Below, one piece after another: positions 32,321-41,796 of a stretch of 64,000 nucleotides of DNA (position 1 is the first letter of the stretch; every line of letters begins with the position of its first letter). Location: assembly GCA_036381015.1 (NCBI GenBank), contig DASVDR010000008.1:186001-250000 (forward strand). Reading direction: 5' to 3'. The notes beneath the pieces were generated by a model. It saw only the letters and a program-made list of their open reading frames with translations, ran no database searches and was not told where the DNA came from. Made by a program: the position numbers and the translations under genes. This DNA is from Gammaproteobacteria bacterium (GTDB taxonomy: Bacteria; Pseudomonadota; Gammaproteobacteria; Steroidobacterales; Rariloculaceae).

Positions 32321-33265
32321 TCACGCCGGCCGCTCGAGCGGCGCATAGACATCCGGGTACGGTTCCGGACGCCCCTTGAACCGCTGGTGGATCCACCAGT
32401 ACTGCTCCGGGCATCGGCGGATGTAATCCTCGAGCAGCCGGGTCAGCCGTGCGACGTCCTCGGCCGGATCGTCGCTCGGGAAGCCCGGAAGCGGCGGGCC
32501 GATGTCGACGACGTAAGCGGAATCGCCCGGCAGCCGCCGGTAGAAATACGTCAGCACGGTCGCGCCGCTGCGCTTTGCGATTCGGCAGATCGCCGTGTTC
32601 GTCATCGCCGGCTCGTTGAAGAACGGGATCAGCGCGCTGCCTTTGCGGCCGTAGCTCTGGTCCGACGCGTACCAGACCACGGAGTTGCGCGCGAGGTTGC
32701 GCATCATCGCGCGCACGTTGTCCTTCGCAAAAATCTCGTCGACGTTCCGTCCGCGGCCCCGGTTCATGAGCCGATTCATCGCCGGATTGCGCTGCGGCTT
32801 GTACATCCCGGTTATCCTCGGGCAGAGCGGCCGCAGCGCGGGGAAGGCGAACTCGAGCGGCGTGAAGTGCGCGGAGAAGAGGATGACGCCCTTGCCCTTC
32901 GCGAGCGCGGCATGCAAGTGCTCGACGCCTTCGAAGCGCACCCGCCTGGCGATCTCCTCGGGCGGGCCGAACCAGCCCATCGCCGTCTCGGCCAGCGAGG
33001 CGCCGAGCGACTCGAAATGGCGCCTCACCAGCTCCTCCCGCTCGGCCGGGGACAGCTCCGGAAGGCAGATCTCGATGTTTCGCAGCGCGATACGACGCCG
33101 CCTGCGGAGCAGCCGCCAGGCTGCCCGGCCGAGCACGCGGCCGATCGCGAGCTGCCGCTCGAACGGCAGCCGCACCAGGACCTTGAGGCCCGCATGGAGG
33201 AGCCAGACGGCGGCGAGCCGCGGCGCGGCGAGCGGCATGCTCCAGAACGGGCGGTAGGAGGACAT
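32321..33265 (-). CDS. LpxL/LpxM-family lipid A acyltransferase (copy 2)
   Basis: 314 residues from ATG 33265 (ribosome site GGAG-like upstream; earlier in-frame ATG 33337 less likely). It has an N-terminal anchor, LFSAHFTPLE (HX4E), YASDQSYGRKGSAL and a C-terminal QYWWIHQRFKGRPE typical of the family. It precedes copy 1 by 55 bases on the same strand, and the two share overall layout but are clearly diverged, so they probably act on different positions of lipid A or use different acyl donors. Divergent from htpX. Confidence 0.88.
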   Translation of the reverse strand: MSSYRPFWSMPLAAPRLAAVWLLHAGLKVLVRLPFERQLAIGRVLGRAAWRLLRRRRRIALRNIEICLPELSPAEREELVRRHFESLGASLAETAMGWFGPPEEIARRVRFEGVEHLHAALAKGKGVILFSAHFTPLEFAFPALRPLCPRITGMYKPQRNPAMNRLMNRGRGRNVDEIFAKDNVRAMMRNLARNSVVWYASDQSYGRKGSALIPFFNEPAMTNTAICRIAKRSGATVLTYFYRRLPGDSAYVVDIGPPLPGFPSDDPAEDVARLTRLLEDYIRRCPEQYWWIHQRFKGRPEPYPDVYAPLERPA

Positions 33266-33390
33266 GGACGGCAGCGTGATCGGAAGCGACGCGAATTCTA
33301 GCGGGTCACGTCTTGAATTTCCCGCAAAGAACCGCATTCTGCGCGATGAGCCCGGACGTTGCCCGGGCGCCGACGTCTCCGGAGACCTTT

Positions 33391-34281
33391 ATGAAGCGAA
33401 TCTTGCTGTTCGTTGCGACGAACGTCGCGGTGCTCGTCGTGCTGAGCGTGGCCCTGCAGGTGCTCGGAATCGAGGACTTGCTCGCCGCGCGGGGCACCGA
33501 GCTCGACCTCCAAGCCCTGCTCGTTTTTTCCGCGATCATCGGCTTCGCCGGCTCTTTCATCTCCCTCGCGATGTCCAAATGGACGGCGAAGTGGCTCACG
33601 GGAGCCCAGGTCATCGAGACGCCGCGCAACGCCACCGAAAGCTGGCTGCTGAACACCGTGCAGCGCCAGGCGCGGGAGGCCGGCATCGGCTGCCCCGAGG
33701 TCGCGATTTACGATTCGCCGGACGTGAACGCGTTCGCCACGGGGATGACGCGCAACAAGGCGCTCGTCGCGGTGAGCACGGGCCTGCTCGGGCAGCTCGA
33801 TCGACGCGAGGTCGAGGCGGTGCTCGGCCACGAGGTGAGCCACGTCGCGAACGGCGACATGGTGACGCTCGCGCTGCTGCAGGGCGTCGTGAACACGTTC
33901 GTCGTGTTCCTCTCGCGTATCGTCGGTTTCGTCGTCGATCGGGTCGTGTTCAAGACCGAGCGCGGCTACGGGCCCGGCTTTTTCATCGCGACGATCGCAG
34001 CGCAGATCCTTCTCGGCATCCTCGCGAGCATGATCGTCATGTGGTTCTCGAGACGACGGGAGTTCCGCGCCGATGCCGGCGGCGCCCGGCTCGCGGGCCG
34101 CGACAACATGATCGCCGCGCTCGAGGGGCTGAGACGCGTGCACCGGCTGGACGACAGCGGCCTGCCGGAGTCGATGCAGGCCTTCGGGATCGCCGGCGGG
34201 CATGTATCGGGGCTGAAGCGCCTGTTTCTCTCGCACCCGCCGCTCGAGGAGCGGATCGAGGCGCTGCGGAACGCGGCCTGA
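33391..34281 (+). CDS. htpX: Membrane metalloprotease HtpX
   Basis: Inner-membrane zinc protease of quality control. ATG 33391 gives 296 residues (E. coli 293), beginning [15 protein letters not shown]. Two N-terminal spans, the zinc site HEVSH (His147, Glu148, His151), two further spans (about 163-215) and the [13 protein letters not shown] stretch carrying the third ligand are visible. An upstream in-frame ATG at 33313 would add a non-conserved leader. Confidence 0.95.
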   Translation: MKRILLFVATNVAVLVVLSVALQVLGIEDLLAARGTELDLQALLVFSAIIGFAGSFISLAMSKWTAKWLTGAQVIETPRNATESWLLNTVQRQAREAGIGCPEVAIYDSPDVNAFATGMTRNKALVAVSTGLLGQLDRREVEAVLGHEVSHVANGDMVTLALLQGVVNTFVVFLSRIVGFVVDRVVFKTERGYGPGFFIATIAAQILLGILASMIVMWFSRRREFRADAGGARLAGRDNMIAALEGLRRVHRLDDSGLPESMQAFGIAGGHVSGLKRLFLSHPPLEERIEALRNAA

Positions 34282-34324
34282 CGCGCGCGCCCGCGTCGAT
34301 CTCACCCGACGGCCGGCCGCGCCG

Positions 34325-34978
34325 ATGCGCGACATCGTCTTCGATCTCGGCGGCGTGCTGATCGATTGGGACCCGCGTTATCTGCTGCGGGACCACCTCG
34401 GCGGCGCGCCGGACGAGGTCGAGCTGTTCTTGCGTGAGATCTGCACGCCGCAATGGCACGCCCGGCTCGATGCGGGCATGCCCTTCGCGACGCTCACGCG
34501 GGAGCTCGCGGCGCGCTTCCCGGAGCATTCGGCCTGGATCGAGCGTTACGGCGCCGACTGGGAGCGCATGTTCCGGGGGGCGTTCCCGGAGTGCGTGGCG
34601 TACCTCGAGGGGCTCCGCAGACGGGGGTATCGCCTGCATGCGCTTTCGAACTATCCCGCGGAGCGGATCCGGTTTCTTTACGATACCTTTCCGTTCATGG
34701 CCGAGTTCCACACCGTGGTGCTGTCCGGCCTCGTTCGCGCCACGAAGCCGGACGAGAGCCTGTACCGCTACCTCCTGCGGAGAATTGGCGCCGCGAGCTG
34801 CCTGTTCATCGACGATCGTGAGGAAAACGTGATCGCGGCACGGCGCTGCGGGATGGAGGCGGTGCTGTTCCGTCGCGAAGACGGCGTCGAAGCCCTGTCG
34901 CGGATCGTCGACGCCTTCGGCCGAGCGGAACAGGGCTCTCGGCGCCGGACGCGGCAATGCGGCGACACGGCGCGTTGA
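34325..34978 (+). CDS. HAD-superfamily hydrolase (YihX-like)
   Basis: 217 residues. Motif I is DIVFDLGGVLIDWDPRYLLR, motif II HALSNYP, motif III lysine ATKPDESLYRYLL, motif IV FIDDREENVIAA. This pattern fits the subfamily of E. coli YihX (alpha-D-glucose-1-phosphate phosphatase) and haloacid dehalogenase-like proteins; the substrate is not predictable from the sequence. It begins 43 bases after htpX and may be cotranscribed. Confidence 0.85.
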   Translation: MRDIVFDLGGVLIDWDPRYLLRDHLGGAPDEVELFLREICTPQWHARLDAGMPFATLTRELAARFPEHSAWIERYGADWERMFRGAFPECVAYLEGLRRRGYRLHALSNYPAERIRFLYDTFPFMAEFHTVVLSGLVRATKPDESLYRYLLRRIGAASCLFIDDREENVIAARRCGMEAVLFRREDGVEALSRIVDAFGRAEQGSRRRTRQCGDTAR

Positions 34979-35012
34979 AATCGGCCATTCGATTGAATAG
35001 AGTCCGAATCCG

Positions 35013-35534
35013 ATGAAAGGATTCGGCTCGACCTCGCTCCTCGCGTCGCTCGTCCTCGTCTTTTGGAGCGGCGCGGCTTTTGCTCAGGCGAGCCTCGTTC
35101 GCCACCACGAGATCGCCGATTCCGTGCTCGTCGTGAAGTCGGAGCGCAAGCTCTACCTGATGAAGGGCGGCGAGGTGCTGCGCGAGTTCGACGTGTCGCT
35201 CGGGCTCGCCCCCGAGGGGCCGAAGGAGCGGGAAGGAGACTTCAAGACGCCGGAAGGGCACTATTATCTCGAAACGCGCAATCCGTCGAGTGACTACTTT
35301 CTGTCGATCCAGATCTCGTATCCGAACGCTTCGGATCGCGCCCGGGCCCGGGCGGCCGGCGTCGATCCGGGCGGTCAGATCATGATCCACGGCCTGCCGA
35401 ACGAGCCGAAGCTCGACGAGAGAAGCTATGTCGGCTGGGATTGGACCGACGGATGCATCGCCGTGTCGAACTCCGACATGATCGACATCTGGCTGATGAC
35501 GCGCGAGCACACGCCGATCGAGATCCGCCCGTAG
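35013..35534 (+). CDS. Periplasmic L,D-transpeptidase (YkuD) family protein
   Basis: 173 residues with a Sec signal peptide (1-25, cleavage after AFAQ). The YkuD domain shows the conserved His126 in IMIHGLPNEP and the nucleophile Cys148 in DWTDGCIAVSN. The residue two before Cys is Asp where canonical L,D-transpeptidases have His (SHGC); this TDGC variant marks the YafK/ErfK-side subfamily. It probably acts on peptidoglycan peptides, either cross-linking or cleaving. The gene has no obvious operon partner. Confidence 0.87.
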   Translation: MKGFGSTSLLASLVLVFWSGAAFAQASLVRHHEIADSVLVVKSERKLYLMKGGEVLREFDVSLGLAPEGPKEREGDFKTPEGHYYLETRNPSSDYFLSIQISYPNASDRARARAAGVDPGGQIMIHGLPNEPKLDERSYVGWDWTDGCIAVSNSDMIDIWLMTREHTPIEIRP

Positions 35535-35692
35535 CTCCCGGGACTGGCCGCCGGGCCGCCGCCGCAGGGATCATGTTCTCGCAAATGAAGGCGCGCCGCG
35601 GCCGGCGCGAGGAGAAAGTCGTCGAGATGACGCCGAGGACGAGAAAGGCCGCGCCGGTTGCCGATCGAGACGGAAGAACGGATCGTTAACGC

Positions 35693-37051
35693 ATGGATGC
35701 GACGATAGCCCCCGAAGGCATTCTCCAGGTTCTCTCGCGGTCCGAGGTCAATCAGCTTCGGGGCGCGGGCGGCGGCAGGCTCTACGAGATCTGGCGCCAG
35801 TGCTCGCTCGCGGTGCTGAACTCCGGCGTTGAAGACGACGACGTGCGGGAGATTCTGCGCCGCAATCGCGACTTCCGGATCTCGATCATTCAGCACGAAG
35901 GCGGGATCGCCCTCGAGCTCCAGAACGCGCCCGAGTGCGCGTTCGTGGACGGCGTCATGATCCGCGGGATCCGCGAGCACCTGTTCGCCGTGCTGCGCGA
36001 CCTTCTCTACGTGCACGGCGACGTCGTCATCAGCGACCGTTTCGACCTGACGTCCTCCGGCGGCATCACCGACGCGGTCTTCCACATCCTGCGCAACGCT
36101 CGCGTGCTCAACGCGCGCGCCGACCCGCGCCTCGTCGTCTGCTGGGGCGGCCATGCGGTGAGCCGCGAGGAGTACGACTACTCCAAACGGGTCGGATACG
36201 AGCTCGGGCTTCGCCTCATCGACATCTGCACGGGCTGCGGCGCGGGCGCGATGAAGGGGCCGATGAAAGGCGCAACCGTCGGCCACGCGAAGCAGCGGCT
36301 GCGGTCCGGCCGCTATCTCGGCTTGACGGAGCCGACGATCATCGCCGCCGAAGCGCCGAATCCGATCGTCAACGAGCTCGTCATCCTGCCGGACATGGAG
36401 AAACGGCTCGAGGCGTTCGTGCGCCTCGCGCACGCCGTCGTCGTGTTTCCGGGCGGCGTCGGCACCGCGGAGGAGATTCTCTACCTCCTCGGCATCCTGC
36501 TGCACCCCCGCAACGCGCACATCGCGCTTCCGGTGATTCTTACGGGGCCGCCCGATAGCCGCTACTACTTCGAGCGGCTGCACGCGTTCATCGGCGAGAC
36601 GCTGGGCGAGGCCGCGCAATCGCGCTACAAGATCATTCTGAACGATCCCGCGGCCGTCGCCCGAGAGGTGGCGGCCGGCCTCGACGTGGTGCACCGCGTC
36701 CGGTCCGAGACGGACAATGCGTATTTCTTCAACTGGCAGATCGAGATCGGCATCGACTTTCAGCAGCCGTTCGAAGCGACGCACGAGTCGATGGCGGCGC
36801 TCGAGCTGCATCGCGATCAGGATCTCTCTTCGCTCGCGATCAACCTCCGGCGTGCGTTTTCAGGCATCGTCGCGGGCAACGTCCGCGAGGCGGGCATCCG
36901 TCTGGTGGAAGAGCACGGGCCTTTCGAGCTGCGCGGCGAGCGCGCGGTCACGAATGCGCTCGATCGGCTGCTGAACGACTTCGTGGCGCAGCGCAGGATG
37001 CGGCTCACGGACCCCTGCAATTACGTGCCGTGCTACCGCATCGTGAGCTGA
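35693..37051 (+). CDS. ppnN: Nucleotide 5'-monophosphate nucleosidase PpnN (LOG family)
   Basis: 452 residues against 454 in E. coli PpnN (YgdH), which cleaves purine and pyrimidine 5'-monophosphates to base plus ribose-5-phosphate and is activated by (p)ppGpp. The Rossmann-like LOG core has GCGAGAMKGPMKGATVGHAKQ and the catalytic PGGVGTAEEI motif, with the extra N- and C-terminal domains that separate PpnN from short LOG proteins. ATG 35693; preceded by 158 bases with no convincing gene. Confidence 0.93.
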   Translation: MDATIAPEGILQVLSRSEVNQLRGAGGGRLYEIWRQCSLAVLNSGVEDDDVREILRRNRDFRISIIQHEGGIALELQNAPECAFVDGVMIRGIREHLFAVLRDLLYVHGDVVISDRFDLTSSGGITDAVFHILRNARVLNARADPRLVVCWGGHAVSREEYDYSKRVGYELGLRLIDICTGCGAGAMKGPMKGATVGHAKQRLRSGRYLGLTEPTIIAAEAPNPIVNELVILPDMEKRLEAFVRLAHAVVVFPGGVGTAEEILYLLGILLHPRNAHIALPVILTGPPDSRYYFERLHAFIGETLGEAAQSRYKIILNDPAAVAREVAAGLDVVHRVRSETDNAYFFNWQIEIGIDFQQPFEATHESMAALELHRDQDLSSLAINLRRAFSGIVAGNVREAGIRLVEEHGPFELRGERAVTNALDRLLNDFVAQRRMRLTDPCNYVPCYRIVS

Positions 37052-37204
37052 TGGAGCGGCGCTTCGCGTCGATTACGTTAACTGCTTGTAAGCAACTGTC
37101 CTACAAAGACAAATCGACGCGTTTGACTGAGACCCAGTTCCTGGCGAATTGCGGTCTCGCGGATTACCTTGCGCTCGTCCGCACCACACGACTCCCGAAG
37201 CCGG

Positions 37205-37465
37205 ATGAGCGATCAGAAGTCCCACCAGTTCCGTCCGCCTCTCTATCACCGTAAGCCCGAGCGCGACGCGGACCAGAAGGCGCCGGGCCGCGGCGACGTG
37301 CAGAAGGAGCAGCAGGGCTGGGACGCTTACCGCAAGTGGCTCACACACGTGAGCCGCAAGCCGTCGGTGCAGCGCTCGCCGGTCGACCATTCGATCTACA
37401 GCTGGAAGGGTTACCAGAACTGGGCGGACAAGGTTCGCCAGAGCTGGAAACCGGACGACGGTTAA
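37205..37465 (+). CDS. Small conserved-looking protein of unknown function
   Basis: 86 residues from ATG 37205, hydrophilic and basic, with a Trp/Tyr-rich C-terminal half (GWDAYRKWL, SIYSWKGYQNWADKVRQSW). No signal peptide or span. Codon third positions match the neighbours, which favours a real gene. I do not recognise the family. It is downstream of ppnN by 153 bases and followed by a large palindromic element. Confidence 0.6.
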   Translation: MSDQKSHQFRPPLYHRKPERDADQKAPGRGDVQKEQQGWDAYRKWLTHVSRKPSVQRSPVDHSIYSWKGYQNWADKVRQSWKPDDG

Positions 37466-37470
37466 ATCGT

Positions 37471-37594
37471 GTCCCGCAAGTATCTATGCATGGTGCTTGC
37501 CGGGGCCGCCGTGAATACATCCCTGTAGGCTCGCTCGCGGGCGTCCCTGCCCGCGAGCGCCCCGACAAGCACCATGCATAGATGCTTGCGGGAC
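37471..37594. repeat. 124-bp palindromic element, 35-bp arms with nested hairpin
   Basis: Arms at 37471-37505 and 37560-37594 pair at 33 of 35 positions (outer end GTCCCGCAAG). A second perfect 11-bp stem (37532-37542 with 37549-37559, CGCTCGCGGGC) sits inside. The element lies between two convergent genes, 5 bases after one stop and 16 before the other, so it may serve as a terminator. The inner text GAATACATCCCTGTAGGCTC resembles a short dispersed repeat I have seen in other high-GC gammaproteobacteria, unverified here. No coding capacity. Confidence 0.85.
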
Positions 37595-37610
37595 GTCACA
37601 ATATCGCCGT

Positions 37611-38318
37611 TCACGTGGTCGTGGCTTTCGTGGCGAGCGCGGTCACGACGCTCGGACGCTGCGCGACCTCGCGCCGCTCGGCGAGCCACGCGAGCAGCTT
37701 CTCCCACTCGTCGAGGTCCTGCCAGACTTGCCATCGCGGCATCTCGAAGATCCCGACGCCGGTTTCCGCCGAGCGAACGTAGTTCTGGCTGTCGCGGAAC
37801 GTCGCGACGAGCGGGATGTCGAGGCTGTCGAGGAAGCGCATCAGCGCCTGCGAGACCCGCGTATTCGCGCGCACCCGGTTTGCGATGATGCCGAGGCGCC
37901 CCTCCGAGCGGCGGATCTTCGCGACGAGCAGCAGGTCGGCAATGCATTTCGCGGTGGCATGAATATCGATCTCGGACGGCATGACGGGCACGAGCACCGC
38001 GTTCGCGCCGCGGGTGACCTCCGGAAAGTAGCGGCTGTCGATCGCGGCCGGAGTGTCGACGACGAGCGCAGAGCATTCCGGAGGTACGCGCAGCTGCCAG
38101 CTTCGGGTCACGGAGGTCGCCTTTTCGAACCCGGCGATGCCGTGAATCGCCGGGCGCTCGTTGCCGCGCTTGCGCAGCCAGCGCACGGCGGAGGCCTGCG
38201 GATCGAGATCCATCAATGCCGGACGCTTGTCGGCGATCGCGTAACACGACGCCAGATTGACTGCGATCGTCGTCTTGCCTGAACCGCCTTTCGGATTGAG
38301 AATGACGATTCGTTGCAT
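37611..38318 (-). CDS. Orphan ParA/MinD-family ATPase
   Basis: 235 residues beginning MQRIVILNPKGGSGKTTIAV: the deviant Walker A (KGGSGKT) of the ParA superfamily. Switch I lies in DLDPQASAVRWL and switch II in VVDTPAAID. It lacks the N-terminal DNA-binding region of plasmid ParA, and no parB or parS is adjacent, so it is an orphan positioning ATPase with an unknown cargo. Convergent with the 86-residue gene across the palindromic element, divergent from the small genes at 38478 and 38686. Confidence 0.9.
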   Translation of the reverse strand: MQRIVILNPKGGSGKTTIAVNLASCYAIADKRPALMDLDPQASAVRWLRKRGNERPAIHGIAGFEKATSVTRSWQLRVPPECSALVVDTPAAIDSRYFPEVTRGANAVLVPVMPSEIDIHATAKCIADLLLVAKIRRSEGRLGIIANRVRANTRVSQALMRFLDSLDIPLVATFRDSQNYVRSAETGVGIFEMPRWQVWQDLDEWEKLLAWLAERREVAQRPSVVTALATKATTT

Positions 38319-38477
38319 CGGCTAACAGCCCGCTAATACGCGTAAAGATCGCACCGTTTTCAACGCGCAACAATAAGTTAAACTCTTCGCCGTCGATCGG
38401 ATGAGAGTTCCCTCACAGCGATCCCGGACGGGGAAAACTACTATAACCGCGATTGCCGTAGCGGGGATTGTTACGCA

Positions 38478-38651
38478 ATGGACGCAAAAGACAACGGCAC
38501 CTGCAACCCGTTCGCCGACACGCTCTGCTCCCTGGAATGGATTGCCTCGGCAATGGACGCCGCCCGCCGACATAACGAGCAGAAGCGCGACCCTCAGGAG
38601 CCGGCCGAAGAGCCCGACCGGCATGCGCCTTCGTGCGGCGACCCCGGCTGA
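38478..38651 (+). CDS. Possible 57-residue protein
   Basis: ATG 38478 opens a 57-codon frame (MDAKDNGTCNPFADTLCSL..., ending SCGDPG) with three cysteines, an amphipathic middle and a Glu/Pro-rich end. It follows an A/T-rich stretch (38325-38460) that looks like a promoter region, and third positions are moderately G/C-rich. No ribosome site is obvious and I do not recognise it. It overlaps nothing annotated and precedes the membrane-protein gene. Confidence 0.3.
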   Translation: MDAKDNGTCNPFADTLCSLEWIASAMDAARRHNEQKRDPQEPAEEPDRHAPSCGDPG

Positions 38652-38685
38652 GCTGATCTGCCGCCTCCCGTTTCGCCGATCCCCG

Positions 38686-38946
38686 ATGGAGATCGTTTTG
38701 CAGTGGCTCGACGAGCTCGATGACGTCGTGTTCGCCGGCCTTCTCGCCTGGGAGAGGCTGCGGGCCGCCTGCCTCCGGGTCGGCCTCCTATCGGCGCTGC
38801 TGGTCGCGCCTTACGCAAACCGCGAAGGGGCGACCTGGACTCCATTCTTCGCGGCCGTCGCCGCTTCCTGCGTCTTGGCCGCGCTGCTCGGCGCCGGTCT
38901 CGCCTTTCTCGCGGAGCCTTCCGCGCGGATCACCCGCCGCGCTTGA
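38686..38946 (+). CDS. Small two-span membrane protein of unknown function
   Basis: 86 residues from ATG 38686. The N-terminal acidic segment MEIVLQWLDELDDVVFAGLL is followed by two hydrophobic segments (about residues 27-40 and 48-73) and a short basic tail, a layout that looks conserved in gammaproteobacteria. The frame is open further upstream to 38401, but that part reads as low-complexity noise in another frame of the region. No function is known. It is 59 bases before htpG. Confidence 0.55.
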   Translation: MEIVLQWLDELDDVVFAGLLAWERLRAACLRVGLLSALLVAPYANREGATWTPFFAAVAASCVLAALLGAGLAFLAEPSARITRRA

Positions 38947-39005
38947 AAAATCGCCGCCCGTCCCTATCGTAGCCCGGTACGTCGGGAGCGTTGGGCATTC
39001 GGAGC

Positions 39006-40883
39006 ATGGAGAACTCGGCCGCGAGCACGTTCGGGTTTCAAGCGGAAGTGAAGCAGCTGCTTCACTTGATGGTTCATTCGCTGTACAGCAACCGCGAGAT
39101 CTTCCTGCGCGAGCTGATCTCGAATGCTTCCGACGCATGCGACAAGCTGCGCTTCGAGGCGCTCGCGCAGCCGAGCCTGCTCGAGGAGGCCGGAGAGCTC
39201 GGAGTCGAGGTCGCGATCGACGGCGCGGCGCGCGTGCTTTCTGTCGCCGACAACGGCATCGGGATGTCGCGCGACGAGATCATCGAGCAGCTGGGCACGA
39301 TCGCCCACTCCGGAACGGCTCGATTCGTCGAGAAGCTCACCGGCGACCAGCGCGAGGACGCGCAGCTGATCGGGCAGTTCGGCGTCGGATTCTATTCCGC
39401 CTTCATCGTCGCGGAGAGCGTCGAGGTGCTGAGCCGCAAGGCGGGCGTCCCCGCGGCGGAGGGCGTACGGTGGACGTCGGACGGGCAGGGCCAGTTCACT
39501 GTCGAAAACGCGGTCAAGCCCGAGCCCGGCACGGTCGTCCGCTTGAAGCTCAAGTCGGACGCGGACGAGTTCCTGGGTCCGGAGCGCGTTCGGGCGCTGA
39601 TCCGCAAGTATTCCGATCACATCGCGTTCCCGGTCCGGCTGCGCACCGACGGTGCGGAAGCCGAGACCGTCAATCGGGCCAAGGCGCTGTGGACGCGGCC
39701 CCGGTCCCAGGTGAGCGACGAGGAGTACGTCGAGTTTTACAAGCACATCTCGCACGACTTTTCCGAGCCGCTCGCGTGGACGCACAACCGCGTCGAAGGC
39801 CGGCGCGAGTACACGTGCCTTCTGTACGTGCCGTCGTCCGCACCGTTCGACCTGTGGAACCGGGAGGCGCCGAGGGGCGTCAAGCTTTATATACAGCGCG
39901 TCTTCATCACCGATGCGGCATCGCAATTCCTGCCGCTCTACCTCCGGTTCGTCCGCGGCATCGTCGATGCGGCCGACCTTTCGCTGAACGTGTCGCGGGA
40001 GCTGCTGCAGCAGGACCCGCGGGTCGCCGCCATTCGCGCCGCGCTGACGAAGCGCGTCCTCGACATGCTCGATCGCCTCGCGAAGGAGGAGCCCGACAAG
40101 TACCGGCGCTTCTGGCGCGAGTTCGGCGCGGTGCTCAAGGAGGGGCTCGCGGAGGACTCGGCCAACCGCGAGAGAATCGCCGAGCTCCTGCGCTTCAGCA
40201 GCACCCGGTCGGAGGGCGAGGAACAGGATCGCTCGCTGTCGGAATACGTCGAAGGCATGAAGCCCGAGCAGGACGTCATCTACTACCTCCAGGCCGAGAT
40301 GCTCGCGGCCGCGCGGTCGAGCCCGCATCTCGAGGTGTTTCGGGACCACGGTATCGAGGTTTTGCTGCTGACCGACCGGCTCGACGAGTGGGTGATGCAA
40401 TTCCTCGACGAGTATCGAGGGAAGCGGTTCAAGGACGTCGCGCGCGGCTCGATCGATCTCCGCAAGCTCGGCGCGGAGCCGAGCGTCGTCGGCGAGCCGG
40501 GCAAGGAGGAGAAGAGCTTGCTGAAGCGCATGAAGCGCGTTCTGCGCGACCGCGTGGACGAGGTGCGCTTCAGTGACCGGCTCACGGAATCGGCGGCGTG
40601 CCTCGTGATCCGCGAGGGCGACATCGGGCACCAGATGCGCGAGCTGCTGCGGGCCGCGGGTCAGGACGCCCCGGCCGCCGTGCCGACCCTCGAGCTGAAT
40701 GCGCGGCACCCGCTGATTCGGCGTCTCGGGTCGGAGACCGACGACGAGCGGTTCGAGCGTCTGTCGCTGCTGATCTTCGACCAGGCGACGCTCGCGGAAG
40801 GCCGTCAGCTGCAAGACCCCGCGGCCTTCGTGAAGCGTCTCAACAGCCTGCTCGTCGAGCTCGGAGGTGCCGCGGCCTCGTGA
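39006..40883 (+). CDS. htpG: Molecular chaperone HtpG (Hsp90)
   Basis: 625 residues from ATG 39006 (E. coli 624), beginning [20 protein letters not shown]; a TTG at 38991 is an alternative. The GHKL ATP-binding motifs [19 protein letters not shown] and [11 protein letters not shown] are intact, as are the middle-domain [10 protein letters not shown] and the C-terminal dimerisation domain. No operator is evident upstream. Confidence 0.96.
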   Translation: MENSAASTFGFQAEVKQLLHLMVHSLYSNREIFLRELISNASDACDKLRFEALAQPSLLEEAGELGVEVAIDGAARVLSVADNGIGMSRDEIIEQLGTIAHSGTARFVEKLTGDQREDAQLIGQFGVGFYSAFIVAESVEVLSRKAGVPAAEGVRWTSDGQGQFTVENAVKPEPGTVVRLKLKSDADEFLGPERVRALIRKYSDHIAFPVRLRTDGAEAETVNRAKALWTRPRSQVSDEEYVEFYKHISHDFSEPLAWTHNRVEGRREYTCLLYVPSSAPFDLWNREAPRGVKLYIQRVFITDAASQFLPLYLRFVRGIVDAADLSLNVSRELLQQDPRVAAIRAALTKRVLDMLDRLAKEEPDKYRRFWREFGAVLKEGLAEDSANRERIAELLRFSSTRSEGEEQDRSLSEYVEGMKPEQDVIYYLQAEMLAAARSSPHLEVFRDHGIEVLLLTDRLDEWVMQFLDEYRGKRFKDVARGSIDLRKLGAEPSVVGEPGKEEKSLLKRMKRVLRDRVDEVRFSDRLTESAACLVIREGDIGHQMRELLRAAGQDAPAAVPTLELNARHPLIRRLGSETDDERFERLSLLIFDQATLAEGRQLQDPAAFVKRLNSLLVELGGAAAS

Positions 40884-40978
40884 CCGACCCCGGCGGCCCG
40901 GGGCGCTCGGTTTCCCCTACCGTGCCTCGGGCAATGCGCTTGCGCTACCATGGGGCGCAACAGGGATAGGAGGGCGTT

Positions 40979-41377
40979 ATGAACCAGGACAAGCCGTCGG
41001 CGGAAGAGCTCCGGCGCAAGCTCACGCCCGAGCAGTTCCACGTAACCCAGGAAGGCGGCACGGAACGGCCTTTCACCGGCGAGTACTACGCGAACAAGGC
41101 GAAGGGCGAGTATCTCTGCGTCGTCTGCGGCCAAGACCTCTTCAGCTCCGAGACGAAGTACGAGTCCGGCACCGGTTGGCCGAGCTTCTGGGAGCCCGTC
41201 GCCCGCGACGCGGTCACGACGAACGAGGACCGAAGCCTCGGCCGCGTTCGCGAGGAAGTGCGATGCGCGCGTTGCGGAGCGCATCTCGGGCACGTGTTTC
41301 CGGACGGCCCGGAGCCCACGGGGCTTCGTTACTGCATCAATTCGGCGGCGCTGACGTTCGAGCCGAGCGAAGACTGA
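40979..41377 (+). CDS. msrB: Peptide-methionine (R)-S-oxide reductase
   Basis: 132 residues. Repairs R-methionine sulfoxide in proteins. Zinc-binding cysteines 47/50 (CVVC) and 96/99 (CARC), substrate motif [20 protein letters not shown] and catalytic Cys119 in RYCINSAAL are present. ATG 40979 has a GATAGGAGG ribosome site just upstream. It lies 95 bases after htpG. Confidence 0.96.
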   Translation: MNQDKPSAEELRRKLTPEQFHVTQEGGTERPFTGEYYANKAKGEYLCVVCGQDLFSSETKYESGTGWPSFWEPVARDAVTTNEDRSLGRVREEVRCARCGAHLGHVFPDGPEPTGLRYCINSAALTFEPSED

Positions 41378-41436
41378 GGTCGGGCTCGCTTCTTGCAGGC
41401 CTCCCGTCGCTGACATCGCTGAACCGGAGCAGTCGG

Positions 41437-41784
41437 ATGACACAGCATTCCGAAAGTCTCGGCGCCAATGTCGAGTCGGAGCGAGCTCTCGTGCTCGTGG
41501 CTTACGTTCTGCACCTCATCGGCAGCGTCTCGGCGTTACCGAGCATCGTCGGCCTGATCGTCAATTACTTGAAGCGGCCCGACGGAGATTCGCTGCTGCG
41601 CAGCCACCACGACTGGATGATCCGGACGTTCTGGTGGGCGTTGTTCTGGGTCGTGATCGGCTGGATCGCGAGGTTCGTGCTGATCGGTTATGCGATCCTC
41701 GCGCTCGTATGGCTGTGGTTCGTGTACCGCCATATCCTCGGCCTGATCCGCCTCGCCAACGGCGAGCCGCCCCCGCAGCGCTGA
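41437..41784 (+). CDS. Small DUF4870-like (Tic20-type) membrane protein
   Basis: 115 residues with three hydrophobic segments: around 18-47, 68-82 (WWALFWVVIGWIARF) and 84-103. The pattern 'early helix, charged SLLRSHHDWMIRTFWW, two helices, basic end' matches the small DUF4870/YidH-like membrane proteins. No function is established. It starts 60 bases after msrB and 12 bases before the hydrolase gene, so it may be in one unit with them. Confidence 0.75.
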   Translation: MTQHSESLGANVESERALVLVAYVLHLIGSVSALPSIVGLIVNYLKRPDGDSLLRSHHDWMIRTFWWALFWVVIGWIARFVLIGYAILALVWLWFVYRHILGLIRLANGEPPPQR

Positions 41785-41796
41785 GCATCGTCCAGC

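Noticed and set aside
35573-35689. 38-codon basic frame before ppnN
   Set aside because: Very Arg/Lys-rich, no convincing ribosome site, no recognised family; could be chance in a 158-base gap.
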